Shown: one piece after another, positions 26,101 to 41,100 of the stretch
How the letters are laid out: every line of letters begins with the position of its first letter
How positions within the stretch are numbered: the stretch's first letter is position 1
NCBI RefSeq assembly: GCF_905475395.1
Contig: NC_058340.1
Span: forward strand, 67,558,181-67,622,180
Direction: 5' to 3'
DNA from: Chrysoperla carnea
Lineage: Eukaryota > Arthropoda > Insecta > Neuroptera > Chrysopidae
DNA: 64,000 nucleotides
Translations under genes and position numbers: made by a program
Notes under the pieces: generated by a model
The model's input: only the letters and a program-made list of their open reading frames with translations
What the model was told of the DNA's origin: nothing
Database searches by the model: none

Positions 26101-29100
26101 TAACATGTATACATGTTCACAGTGTGGGAAAAAAGTACGAGCGGAAAAACGTGCGTGTTTTAAAAAACTTCCACGCATACTGTGTTTTAACACAATGCGA
26201 TACACGTTCAATATGGTGACAATGTTAAAAGAAAAAGTTAATACTCATTTCTCATTCCCTTTACGATTAAATATGGCCGGTTACGTCGAAAAACAATTAA
26301 TGCCACAACAATATCAAGAGGAAAAGGAAAAAGATGGTGGTAATACATCGGAGTCGGATACAAAAGAACATTATGAGTACGACTTAATTGGGGTAACTGT
26401 TCATACAGGAACCGCTGATGGGGGACATTATTATAGTTTTATTAAAGATCGAAGTTCGAGTGCGCGTGATAAATGGTTATTATTCAACGATGCTGAAGTT
26501 AAACCATTCGATCCGAATCAAATTGCGTCTGAATGTTTTGGTGGAGAAATGACAAGTAAAACTTACGACTCAGTCACGGATAAATTCATGGACTTCAGTT
26601 TTGAGAAAACAAACAGTGCGTATATGTTATTTTACGAGTACAGTCAAAGAAGTAATTCACCTAGTGAGTGCCCTCCTTCAACTGCTTTGGGCTACACAGG
26701 TACTGAAGGTGGAGAAAATTCAACATCTCAAGGTAATTCGTCAGAGACAACGATTGAATTAAATAAGGAATTAGAAGAATGGATTTGGAAAGACAATATG
26801 CATTTTATTCAAGATAAAAATATCTTCGAGCACACATATTTTAATTTTATGTGGCAAATGTGTGGTTATATACCACAAACGTTGTTACATCTAAAATCCG
26901 ATGTAACTCAACAAGCGGCACAATTATCTACGTCATTTTTTATGGAAACATTTATACATGCCAAAGAGAAACCAACTATGGTCCAATGGGTGGAATTAGT
27001 AACGAAACAATTTAATGCATGTCAAGAGGCGTGCGAATGGTTTTTAGGACATATGGCAGCGGATACATGGTGGCCTATACAAGTATTAATTAAATGCCCG
27101 AATCAAATGGTTCGACAAATGTTTCAAAGACTGTGTATTCATGTGATACAACGACTGAGACAAAGTCATGCTCCACTGTATTTATTAACTGGTAATGATA
27201 ACTGTGATAAAATTGATAATAATGTGTCGTCACCGGATCCTGAACAAATTGGTAACAAATCGTGTGTCACGAAATTTGTGAAATCGTTGTTATCGTTAAT
27301 GGAACATGGTGCCAAAGCACATTTAAAACATTTGACTGAATATTTTGGTTTTCTTTATGAGTTTTGTCGAATGGGTGATGAAGAAACGAAATTTTTATTA
27401 TCTGTACGAGCGATACATTCTATGGTGAACTTTTATTTGGGACATAAAGCACATGATTTTGTAAGTAAAATTAAGTATCATAATTTTTTGTTTACATTTT
27501 TGGTCTTTATCTCTTTGGGAAGTGCCTTGATTTTCAAATACAAAATTTAAATAAAAGCTCCTAAATGGAGAATTTGAATCCCTAACCTAGACGAAAAATT
27601 TAAAGATTATTCGCAATTTTTTTTTTTTAAATATATCTTTAATTATTTAGGTTGATGAAAGCGATGGCGAGGATGATGAAGAAGTGATTGCTTTACCAAC
27701 TGATAAATATAAACCAGCTTCATTAGATAAAATGATAGCTTTAATAGCCATGATGGTTGAAAAATCACGCGATTCAAATCAAAGATTGGTTTTATCTACT
27801 CAAGATTACGCGGCAATAGCGGGTGGTAAAGTAAGTGTTTTTATAATTTGCTAGAGTAAAAAATTTATTAAGAATGTCTTTAAGATTACAAAATGCAAAA
27901 CCTCGTATCCGAGAATTAAATAATATCAATTTATAATTTCAGGGTTTCCCATTTTTATATCAACAAATAAAAGATAACATTAATCTACAACAGACCAGAA
28001 ATTTAATACATTCATTATGTCGTGGTAATGAACGATTAGCTTCATTATTAGTAAATATGCTCGCGCAAGCAATTAGTCGTCATCCAGAGTCATGTCAACC
28101 GTTTTTTAAACTATTAACACTTTTAACTGAAAGTAACAACAATAATAATTCAAATAACAGCAACAATACACTAAATTCAGCTAGTGGATCGAGTGGGTTA
28201 CCATGTTTCACTCAATTAGTACTTCAACGTGTTTGGGAAACAGCAGAATGTTGTCCACATTCAGCACTAGATTGGCTATCGGTGCAGGTTGCTCGTAGTA
28301 AATTAGTACATCAATGGGTATTACAAAGTGTGGATCAATGGTTAGAACATTTTCTTATAGGACATTCCAATCAAAGAGTTCGCTCAGGTAATGGCGATGA
28401 AATTTTTATTGTCTTTGGATTGTAATCTTAAAATACTGAATGTGTACATATTTATATTACAGCGGCTGCATTTTTAATGGTTTCATTAATTCCAAGCTCC
28501 AATTTTCGACAAGGATTTAGAGCACGTGGAACTAGAGGTGAACCAGTATTAACACCGGAGGCGTTGGCCGTCTTACATCAAGTTTATACCACTTTATTAA
28601 GACTGTTGGGGCCTGCTAAACATTATACCGATATTCAAACACATGGTACAAACAAATTAACGGCATATTTTGCTCTATTAACGTACTGTGTAATTTCGAG
28701 GACAGAAAAGTTAATGGTAAGTTTTCCTTTCCTCCCTTAACTCAAATTTGAATGTTATCGTTAATTTAAATTTATGCCTTTTTTATAGTTTGGACAATAT
28801 TTTATGCAACTATGGCATTTATTTCATCCAAAATTATCTGAACCATCTGTACCTGCTCATCATAATAAACAAGCATTACTTGCATTTTGGCATCATGTTT
28901 GTACCGATTGCCCAGAAAATGTTCAATTAATGTTACATAACGCTCATGTTACCAAAAATATTGCATTTAATTATATTTTGTAAGTATAAATCACATATTT
29001 ATAAACAAGTGAAATTTATAAAATTTAAATTGACCCCCACTCCTTAGAACCCATAACCCCCACTCTTCTTGAAACATAGCTCTGCCGCACTCAAATCGGT

Positions 29101-32100
29101 CCATCCGTTTAAGAACTACGGTGCCACAGACTGGCATACATAGCTGTCACACTTATAACACCCCTATTTCACCGATGGTTAATAAAGTGCCCTGTGTCCT
29201 TATTGATCTCAACCATTACCCTGGATACAATGATACCTCCTAGTGACGCGATCTATTGGAATCCTTTCAACCCGGAGCTTCTCTTCTGAGACTTCATCCA
29301 TGATGAAAAAGTCCAGCATATCTCTGTCTTTAGTACGGTCTGACTTATTTAATCTTCGACAATTCTCATAGACAGTCGTTGATTTGAGTTTTGAAATCTT
29401 AACGGTCTGAGGTGTTACTTGGCTAGAAAAAACACATATTTATAAATCAAATCTACAAATAAAATCCTCTGTGTTCCTATTGATTGCAACCATTACTTTA
29501 GAGACAATGATACGTACTAGTGACGAAATCTATTAGAATTCTGTCGACCCAGAGTTTCATCATATCTCCGTCTCTAGGACAGTCTGACTGTGTTAGAATG
29601 CTAATCTGAGGCGTTAATTGGCTATGTTCTTGAAAATTCAAATACAAGTTTCATTTATGTTTTTTTTCCTTTTTCAGAGCCGATCACGACGATCAAGAAG
29701 TAGTAATGTTTAATAGAGCCATGTTACCTGCATATTATGGATTGTTACGATTATGTTGTCAACAATCGCATACATTTACACGTCATTTAGCATCACATCA
29801 AAATTTACAATGGGCATTTAAAAATATTACCCCACATCCCACTCAATATGCTGGTGTAAGTAAATCTTCTAACGTTTTTTTTTAAATTGAAGAAAAATCA
29901 ACAACATTCTAATTATATTTTCTTTTCTAGGCGGTAGACGAATTATTTAAGTTAATGGCATTATTTGTGATAAAACATGCGGATGCAACTGAACAAGAAT
30001 TACGAGAAATTAATACTTTTCGACGTAATACGTTATCCGTTTATTTACAGGTATGCTAAGAATTAAACTTTTATTTTTTTTGATAAAAAATTATATATTT
30101 TTTATTTTGTGTATGTTTAGTGTTTAGAAGGACGTACAGGCTGGCCAACATTAATATCAGCATTTCGAATGCTTATTGATACAGATGAAGATCGTCTTTA
30201 TGTCTTGTATAATGGTGGTCTACAATTATTATTCGAGGTAAGATTATTCAAAGTTAGCATTACGTAATCGGATAATATATCCGTGCCTATAATATTAGAT
30301 ACGGATATACGTGGACATGCAATTCGAGTCACGGATTGAGAATTTTCTCTTGCGTGGTCTCACCCTATGATCCACAGGTTTGCCATGCCTTTAATGGGGT
30401 TGAGTTAGCACGAGTCTCCAAATATTTCATCAACTGTCAGCATGCGTGGAAAAACGTAATAATACTTATTGTCATTAAGAGTTGAAATTTTCTAATTAAA
30501 TTTTCTGTCTATTAAATATTTTCAATTCCTTTCTGGGTCTTATGATCTTCTGCCTTATGATTAATCCGGCCTTGTGAGTTAGCGATCAATATCGATATCT
30601 TTCATTCTTCTTAGGAAAGATTGACAGAAATTAGCCGCGAACCTGGTCTATGTTTCTCAATCCTTAAAACATTATTTCTTTCTTTGATTGTAAATTTTTT
30701 TTTTTAGTCAATAATCACTCTACATGTGATGTATCATGAAGCAACAGCGTGTAACGTACTCAGTGAATTATTGGAATTATTATCCATTTGTTTGGAGTTG
30801 GTACGATGTTTCAGACAAAATCGTTCTTCCACTGATGCTTCAAGTACTAGATCACTATTGTTATCGTGTAAAGATTGGTTGGAAACTTTACGTAAATTAG
30901 CAACTTTATTAAATACTTATAATCCACCGGAAATGCGGTCGTTATGTATAGGTATGTTGTTATTTTAATCAAATTTTACAGAATATCTTATATTTACAGA
31001 AATAATTTAGCTATCGTGTTAAATGATCTTTGAAGTTAAGTTTAAACCATTTCCTGCATGGTGGAGTAAGTGGACACATTGATGGAAAACCTGAAAATGT
31101 CAGGGAATTCCGTGAAATAATAGAAAAGTACGAGAATTTTAACATTTTCGTAGCAAACTTCTAAAAGTATTTTTATAATTTTATTTTTCTTGTCGAATTC
31201 TCTTTCAAAGCAATTTAAACGTACTAATTTGATCAGGAATTTTTTGAATTATTCCATTGAATAACATAAAATAGCCAGGGAATTTCATTTTGGAAAAACA
31301 GTGGCCACCATGTTCTGTATATATTGCAGAATCTAATGAATTTGTCCATCTCTAGGTAACAATCTTTTTAACAATATTTCCAATATCCTCAATCCCCCCA
31401 GCACAAAAAAAAGTCCAGTAGATGTCGTTTATTACCAAAAAGTTAAAAAAAGTCCGATATCGCTTCTCAGTAGTTTTTGTCCATCAAGGCCTATAGGACA
31501 CTGAGCTCATGGCTTTCAGCTTGATTGAGCTCTAAACTGAAGAAGTTAATAAAATTAGTTCTAACCCTTTTTTTTATTTCCTTGGAATTTCGAAATAAAG
31601 GAAACATCTAATATTAAATTATACGAATGTTACAGATTTGTTAAAAGAATTATGTATGATGGCACCAGCTGATGTAATGCAAGTACTAGTACCGTTATTA
31701 TCACATTGTCATGCAGCATTTCAAGATACACATAATGCCGTACCATTAGGTCCATATTTTCCTAGACGGGGAATGGCACCACAGTTCTCATCGATTAGTA
31801 AATCTTCTAGGCCGCTGCGACCAATGGTGCAAATGGCTGTACCACATAATCAATTAGAATTAGCAAAGGTAAGTCGTATTTATGTTTATAATTTTTATTA
31901 GAAATATTATGCCCCGGCTTTTGTGTAAAGTTTTTCGTTTGATTCTATTCAAATGAAGGTACGTAATGTGCGTTTTCCATGTCTCAGTCTCACTCTCATA
32001 TGTTAAGTGGTATAATGTGTTCAGATAGAAAAAGCTATTAAAATTATGTTTTTATTAAACGCTTGTAAAATCGGAGGAAAAGATACTGACAAGGGACAAT

Positions 32101-35100
32101 TTCGTTTACAATTTGGCATAAACCATTTGAGGATACTTACTTGGCTGCTAAAATAGCCACTGTGGGCTCAAATATAAGCATATAAGAACTGCTAATTGTA
32201 ACCTAATCTAATGATTAGGGTCTTTTGTCTTAAAAAAGAGCCTCTCAAATTCATCTGATCTTTGCTTGTACAACAAAACGGAAACCGGTCGGTTTGGAAT
32301 CAAAACCATATTTAAGGCTTATTTGAAAGGCTATTTTACCCGGACTTAACGATAGTAAAGTTTATCAAGGATAAGCTCGAGTGATGAAAAAAAATTGTTT
32401 AATAAGTTATTTACCTGATTTCGATCGTGTTTTATATAAAAAGGGATTTCAGGAGATCACAAAGGATTGTGATGGGAGAGGTATATATACAGAAAACAGA
32501 AAACAAAAACTTTCTAAAAAAATATTTATTAGGTCAGTACATTTTGATTTTTTTTTTTTTTTTTTTTACAAAATTATTTAATAAATAAGTGTGATCAAAT
32601 ATATGAAAATGATTAAAAATAAATTAAATATGGCTTTGTCTTTTTCTGAATATAAAGCACTTTTTAATCGACTTCCAAAAAAAGAGTTTTTCTCTTTTAA
32701 CATCTTAAGTACACTTGTGCATCTGTTTAAGCGCAACAACTTAAAACGAAATATTATACACGAACTCGATGCTCTTACTCTCATTTTTAACATCAAATTA
32801 TCAATTGATCGGCCTAAGTTAATATTATCGTGGAATGCTTTTTTTTTTAATTAAATTTTTTTGGATTTTTGATTAAATTTATGTTTAAGTCTACTGAGAA
32901 ACTGAATCTAAATCTCTTAAATTTAAAACGTGACGAAGGTATCTATTTCTTGATAATTGATAAAAGTTTCTAACAGTAAAAGTGAACAGTAATCAAGTAT
33001 CTTAGTAGTGAAAATATTTGGTAAAACACGGAATTTCCCCTTACTTTTGTGTTTCCTGTGTACGCGAGATCTTTCTTATTCCTTTATTAAATTCCACGAT
33101 TTACCCCTCATTTTAAAGCTAGCTAAAAACGAAAAAGAGACTCACGGTCTAAAAATGTGCTGCTTAAGAAAGAAGCAGATTAGAGAAATAATATTAAGAT
33201 TTAATTTTGTTCATTATGTAGTTTATCATATCTGTAATAAAATTACTTTATTTATATATGATTTCTCTGTTTAGCCTGTTTTTAGCCACGGATCGAGCTA
33301 GTTGACAATAAAGCTCAATCAAACTAAATTCTATAGACCTATATTTCGACGATGTGATCTCATTTTCAAGTTTGAATTATTTCACATTATTATTACAATC
33401 TAACTTTATCAACATTTTAACGTTAATTTCTCCTCTTTCTCCATTCTCTACCTGTACAGTTGCGCTTATGTAACCATTTTAAGTACATAATAATATTGTG
33501 TGTGTCTTGTTTTCTAAATGATATCACGAACATTTGTAATTGCTATGTACAAATATTTATTATATGTAATACTATCTCTATCTTACGACATTATTTTTAT
33601 CAGTGATTCATGTACACACAAAGGGGTGTCAAGTTAACACACGCAATTATAACAAATAACACGATGATAATATGATAAATATTTTATGTAATTTATGTAA
33701 TTCCCTAATGGATCCATAAAAAATTCTGTCCAATTTTATTAATTAATTTCCGGTTTTTAAAGTTTTTTAAACTCTCAGCACACAAGTTTTTTCATATTTT
33801 CCCGCTCGTAGATATTAATTTAAAAACTATTGAAACGAAGATAGTATTACATATAATATTGAACAAATTGTCAATTTTTTAATACACCCCTCCAAAAAAA
33901 TTGGAAGAAAATGATAATCATTAATTAAGCGTCATAAATATATCTAAATTTTTTTGGTGTCATTTTTAATATGATGGTGTCAAATTTTCCGATCGTTACG
34001 CTAGTGTGACAAAAATTGGAACTATTTATTATAGATTAGGATGTTTATACTAGATATTATAGTGGGTAGAGGTAAGGAGGACAATCTTAGCTAAAAGTCG
34101 AAGTGTCTAAAATAATAGTTCTAAAATTGATCAGATTGAACACTTTTCGTGAACACTTTTTATACACAGAGACGATTCTCCTTATCTCTACCCTCCATAC
34201 TTTATACTATTCGCCCGTTTTTCGAAATAACATGAATTTCTTGAATCGTTTTTGTCTAATCCCTTTTTCTTATAGTTTTTCTCTATATTGTTAGCTCTAT
34301 TAGTTCTATATTTCAATGAAAACAATAATTAAAACTTTGGAAAACTTTTGAAGCTACAATTTCTTTACTTCCTTTATTTAAAGTTTGTAATTAGTGAGGT
34401 TATGTTCAATAAGTCTCTATTAGTCTAAAGTTTTGATTCTTCTAACTTAAATATTGAGAACTACCCTCAAATAGCTTAGTTTATGTGGTCGATTCACGCC
34501 AAGATGAGAATTGTTGTTTATAATTCAAACACGTTATTTTTAAATTTGGATTTCATATCCAGTTGATTTTTTATAAATATTTTGAAGTCATATTCAAATA
34601 GAAAATACATTTTGTGTTGTGGAGTAAAATGTAGCCCAAACAGCAACCTTGATAACGTGATTATGAACTGTTAATAAATAACCTATAAAAATTAGTTCAA
34701 TTATTTGTCCACTAGTGGCGTACCACATCAATTGTTGTCGCATATTTTTTTAAATAAATTATTAACACAGTTCACCAAAAAATTACGTAAAAAGTCTTTT
34801 AAACATCGTAAATAACAAAAAATAATAACGCAGAACATACAAATATTGTATAAAAATTAACATACGAATTACCGGAATAATTACTACGTATCTCACATTC
34901 AGTCATACCTTGATCCGTTGGCACTAATTTCGTTGGATCTAAATGATTTTCTATTAAAATCTCTTGGATTCTATTTAAAAAACGTTTTGATAATGTTGGC
35001 TGCCGTGAATAGATCCATGCAAATTCAAAGGTGAATGTTTCGTTTAAATTCTCATTTGAATAACTGGTTACTTCTTCACATGACCAGACTAGTGACCAAT

Positions 35101-38100
35101 TTATATAATCCGTTGCCAGGATTTTATAATTGAACTGGTTTTTACCTGGAAATAGAAAAATCGAATTTAAAATTTAATCACTAATTGGGAACTCTTATAA
35201 GCTTATTCCAGTGTTCATCCGTCACTTTTGTGTGTCGTAAGCGAATTAAGGTGGGCTTGTGAAGGCAGTGGTAGGCCTTCTAGCGCAGACAAGAGGAAGA
35301 CTACATCTGTGTTTTGCTTCGGCGGGTGAGCTAAGTAGTCAGCTCAGTTACTGACCTGTCTCAGTCAGTAGGAGTTTAGATAGTCTCCGATCTCCATCAA
35401 AGTCCTCCGAAGCCTACAATGATGGGGTACGTTGGTAGTTCTAGGCTGAAATCTCGATGTTTAGAAATGTGGTTGGTTTGGGTGGGTGTATCCTAATCAT
35501 GCCTGCTTAAGTGAGATGAAGGCATTATTAATTCGAACGATTTGTTAATTCTGGTACAAGACCCTTATTGTACGAAACAAAAAAGCTCTTAACCGATTTT
35601 AATTCTAAAATGTTAATTACTTTAATCTATTCCAAATAATTTTGCAATTTTTTATCATTGATGTTCATCTTAATCCCGAATTTAATTAACGTCAATTATG
35701 AGAAGCTTGATATTTATGTATAAAGTTCCTATTTTAAAACTATGGGAACAATGATTAATCTTTTAATGAGTATTATTTGTTTTATTATCTTTGATTGATA
35801 ACAGTTCGATAAAATTTCTTTCGATGAAATTTACCCTATTAATAGTTAGAAATTATATTAATTAATTAAATTAAGTGTTTTAATCTAATACTTCACTTCT
35901 CTGTTGTTGATATGTAAGTTTGATAAAAAATTTTGTTCCCGTGATTTTGCTCACGTGAAATTTTCTATAAAAATTATCTATTTTTTAGAAAATTTTATGC
36001 TTTATAAAAAAGCTTCAACTATATTCATACTGATCTGATATCCCTTAAATCCTCTTTTATATTTTATCCCCATCCCTTAACCCCCACTCCATTGAAGGCA
36101 ATGAATGTCTTGGATACGTGCTACCAATAAGAGCCTCGTAGGTACCTTCACTGACAATTCGCGACTCCAGAATACTGAGCCGAACTCTACTGATTTAAAT
36201 ATGAATTTTACGAATTTCTACTAATTGGAGGACTAATTGACTTATGAACTGCATAGACCTTTTCATCGATTTACTATTGTTTCGGACAGTTGACAAAAAA
36301 CTATTCAAGTAAAGAAAATAAATATCTTTTATCTTTATGAAACTGTGCTTTTTTTCAAGTTTTCGTTGATCAAGTTATAGACATTTTCTTATTAATTATT
36401 ATTATAAAAAAATCATCAAATTAATCATGTAAAAATTTTAGTCTCAAACGCCATCTATGAATAGTAATAAGAAGTTTCCAAAAATCAGAATCATTTAGTT
36501 ACTAGTGTACAGTTTTAATTATCAATACATAGGTGTCGTTTTTTTTGTTGAGTATAGTTCCAAAAAAGATTTTCGGAAAAGGTTTAACTGTTTTCGAGAT
36601 CGGCTGTGTACTCGAAATTTCGTGCAGAACAGATAAAAGTAGATGTAAAAGTCGATAATTTTGCTATAAAAAGTAGTCTGCCACTGTTTTTATGAACGCC
36701 TAAGATCGATTTCAAGTTCCAACAAAGTAACAAACGCGCAAACTTAAGTATTGATGTCTAAATCTTTTAAGTTGTTTTGATAGTTGTGAACAACCTTATT
36801 TCTTGATTTTGTTTAGTAAAAACACACGTAATTTTAATGATACTGTGGTAAATCATCACGTAGTAATAATTATAAATTTTTTTTATATGTTCGATTAAAT
36901 CTCAATTATAAACGTGTCAAACATATTTATGACATTGACGATTGAATCTATTTGTTTATTGTGGTAAGAACTAATTGCATGATTGTTCTACAAATATACA
37001 AATACGTACATGTTGGGAACATGCAAAAAGTTGGATTACATAACCATGACAAATTGGAATTGAGCCAGATAGTTTATGGATGCTCCCTAAATTCAAATAT
37101 ATTTTGACATAATCATAAGCTTAGCCAACAAAATACATAGCACGTCTACTCCAAGGGGGCAGCTAGCCTATCTGTGCCCCCCTCCCTCATTGCACTATTA
37201 GAATGACACAATGACATAATAAAACTTTACGTGAAACATAACCTTAGATTAAAATTATTTCGAAATTTTAGTATTTTGTTAACTTGTTGTTTCAGACAGG
37301 TAGATCAAATTAATCTTTTACGTAATAAAACTGTTGACTTAACAGTGAATCAAAAGGCTATAAAAAAATTTAAAATTAAATGTCATTACAGTTGAGTCAT
37401 TATTGTTATTATAATATTTAATACAAATGTACTTGAGTTATCTTTGAAGAATTCTTAAAGAATTGATAAAAATATATGATTTAATAATATTTCTTGATTA
37501 CTGACATCAAACTCATTAATAATAATTAAAATACCATGTAATAGTTAAATTTTTATAATAATCAGATGTTTAGTACAAAGTTTTTAACAGTCATATTAAT
37601 TACAATGTAATTAAGGGGGATTTTTTTGTACGGAAATAACATTACGACGTTTTGTATTCGATTAATGAATCATTTTTCTGGAATTTTAAAATTTTACAAC
37701 TTCGTATATCTGTATTCATTTGTCATTTTTTTCCCGAAAATATAGACTTATGCATTGTATCGAAGGTCAGGGAGCAAATACGGGTGTGTTATAAATCTGT
37801 ATACTGTTTGTAAACCATACCGTTAGCCATTTATATTATACGAAGTAAGAAAAGTTCTTATGGACGTTCTTATGCATAAAACAAAGAGGGATTGTATATG
37901 TGTATACATGAACACAGTCGGTTAGACGCATCACTTGAAGTTGTACTCATACAATCACACACAGTAACACATAACCAGTGCACATTCCCTCTTTGTTTTA
38001 TACATAAGAACGTCCATTAAAATATTTGAGTACTGACCATATTTATTTGAGATAATTAACGTTGCTCCATTATCAATTTGTGTTTTAACTTTTCTGGATA

Positions 38101-41100
38101 CAGTGTTGATACTATTTGAGACTGGATCAACCATTCGTATGGTCATGTCCGCTATTCTTGAACCAGAATTCTTAACATAATTGATTTTAACACAACTGCC
38201 ATAACTTTCCATTATCATTGGATATTTTGATATTTCATACCAATTACCTAAATACTGAAATATTATTTTAATTTTTTTTATATTTATTTTTATATCAATT
38301 GTAATCCTAACTAATATTATAAATGTCTGTTACGCCTAAGCCGCTGAACCAATTTTTATGATTTTGATTTATAGATAGATAAGATAAGACCTTCGGAAAG
38401 GACATACAGTTTTGATCGCAGAAATAAAATTTGAAGGGGGTGAAATAGGGATAAATAGAAAAAACATTTCTATTTTTCACTTCTATTCACGCTAGAATAA
38501 TAAGATTTTTTTCATTCGACGCGTATCAAGTCTAATTAACAAAAACCTCAAAAAATATAAGTTAAACTTAATCTTTTTTCTATATAATTAGAAAACTTTA
38601 AAATTAGCATTGTAAACTACTCATCACAATAAATATTGATGCTACGACCAAAATTTTTGTATAGGTGTTCATAAAATCACCTAATTAGTCCATTTTCGGT
38701 TTTCTGTCTATCTGTCTATCTAACACGATTACTCAAAAACTAAAAATTCCAAAACTAACTAAAAAGTGAGGTCGAGTTCGTAATTGGGCAACATAGGTCA
38801 ATTAGATCTTGGGTTCGTAAGACCCATTTTGTAAACCGTTAGAGATAGAACAAAAGTTTAATTGTAAAAAATGTTCCTTATAAAAAAATAAACAACTTTT
38901 GTTTGAAACATAACTTTTTATCAGTGAGAGCGCAAATTAGGCGCAAATTATATAGTATGTATTATATGGAAATATCAGTTATGTATGTTTAACATGTATG
39001 CATGTGTAATGTTACAGTGTTATCAACGCAGTATTTGCATGATATTTCAACAATTGACTCAGTCAATTGTTTGTTTTCACTTGTTTACCTTAAATTTATT
39101 GCATACCAATTAATTTAATTATTTATAAATATACTAAAAACCGCAAGAAAATCGGACGTGATTTTTATATAATACTGATAACAAAAAAAATTGCGTTCGT
39201 TATCGGGTAAAGAAAAATTAATTAAATAATAAAACAATTAAATATAACGGTTTTAATGTACCAAAATTGGGCTGGCTCGTATATAGTCATATAAATCTTG
39301 TCGAAGATAATAAATGAAAAAAAACTCTAGGATATTTCGAGATAAATTTCGATTTTTGCCCCAATTTCTTAGATCACTTTTTTGTATTTTATAAATACGT
39401 ATTTCGACTACCAAGTAGTCATAATCAATATGAATTAGCTGATCGTAATTACTCTTGTTATACATGTTACTCGTTGTTAATTTGGTGGCGGATTGCTGTC
39501 AATTTTTTATTTTCACTATTGTTTAACAATTTATTACAAGTGAAATTTACAAAATTTAAAAAAGCCCTCGACAAATTTTTCGGGTACGGGACCCTAAACT
39601 TGCACTTGAAATATAGCTAAGAACACTCACCATTTAATTACCTTTCAAACGAAACAAAAACAATCAAAATTGGTTCACCCGTTTAGGCGCTGCGATGCCA
39701 CATACAGACAGACAAACACACACACATAGCGATCAAACCTATAACACCCCTTTTTTAGTTCGGGGGTTAAAAATGTATAAATTGCATTTTTGATTAAAAA
39801 CCTCATCAAAGCATTTCTTAAATTTTCTTAAAAATATTTGCAAAATTTTGACACACTTTAACAAAGCACTTAATATTCTAGTTTTTATCAGAAAACGACC
39901 TAAATAGTTTGTTGTTTAAGGTAATACGCCCCTATATGATAGATAAGCTTTTCAACAATAACAACGTGAAAATTATCTTGAAATATATTAAACGCGTCGC
40001 CCCGGTACATTTTAAGTACATTTCTAAACCGATCTTTAAACGTTGATGAATCACAATTTAAAATTTAATAAATTTTTATAATAATTTTAATAACAAACGA
40101 GTAGTACTTACAGTTGTCATATTAAAATTATTCATAACTTTTTTCATCGGACATTTTCCACGTGTAACTATCTGTGTTTGTGAACATGTAATCGCTAACA
40201 TAAAAATAATTATATAATTGATCATTTTCATATATTTTCTCAACAAAAATAAATTTTTTTTATAACAGTCCTCTGATGACTGATTTTAATACCAAATTGA
40301 AAATTAATACTTTTTTCACTCATAAATAAATTGGTATTGTTAATCTAATCTTATCTGTTCAAATGTTGTAAACTTTTCAATTTATAATTTAAAAAAAAAA
40401 TATCTATTATAAAAAATTATCTTTTATTTTTCATTGACGTTTTTATTTCACACTCAACGCAACGCGGTTTGGAAAATTCATAAAATCTCGTAACGGTTTG
40501 AAAACCGCTCGGTGAAAAACACTTTTCATGTGGGCATACATTCGATTAGCTGCACTACGGGTCCAGTCAATTGTCGACCACAGACTGATGTGGACGCGTA
40601 TTTACTTTAGTGGTGGTGTTTAAAAGGGGTCCTTCACATATCGCGTTTTTTCACATTTATTTTAGTTAGAAAAATAAATAAATTTTTATTTTATTTATTT
40701 GTAGAGAGACGGTAAATAGGTAAATAACAATATTATGGTATATTTTTTTTAACGTATAGTGAAAACTTTCTGTTTAGTTTATCATGTAAAATGCTTATTT
40801 GAAAAGCTTTTGTGGTGGGGATTATATGGGAAAATTATTTAAATTTAATTTTTCAAGGTCTATGAAAGTATTTTAATTGAAGTTTTTTTTTAAATGTCAT
40901 TTCACACCCGCGTATTAAACCGAGGATTTTCGTTATTTTATTGATTTTTTTTCTTTCAAAATGTACAATTTTTTGTCAATAGAATTCACTGGCGATTTAA
41001 TTAACAAATGGATTTTAATTTACAAAAACGTTTTTTTAAATCGATTTAAAAACAAAAACAATAAAAAGTAAAAAATTATTTTACAATAGATTATTAATAA

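Noticed and set aside
32381..33274. Several short plus frames in USP34 intron 28
   Set aside because: Composition is that of random AT-rich DNA, and part is a dispersed repeat.
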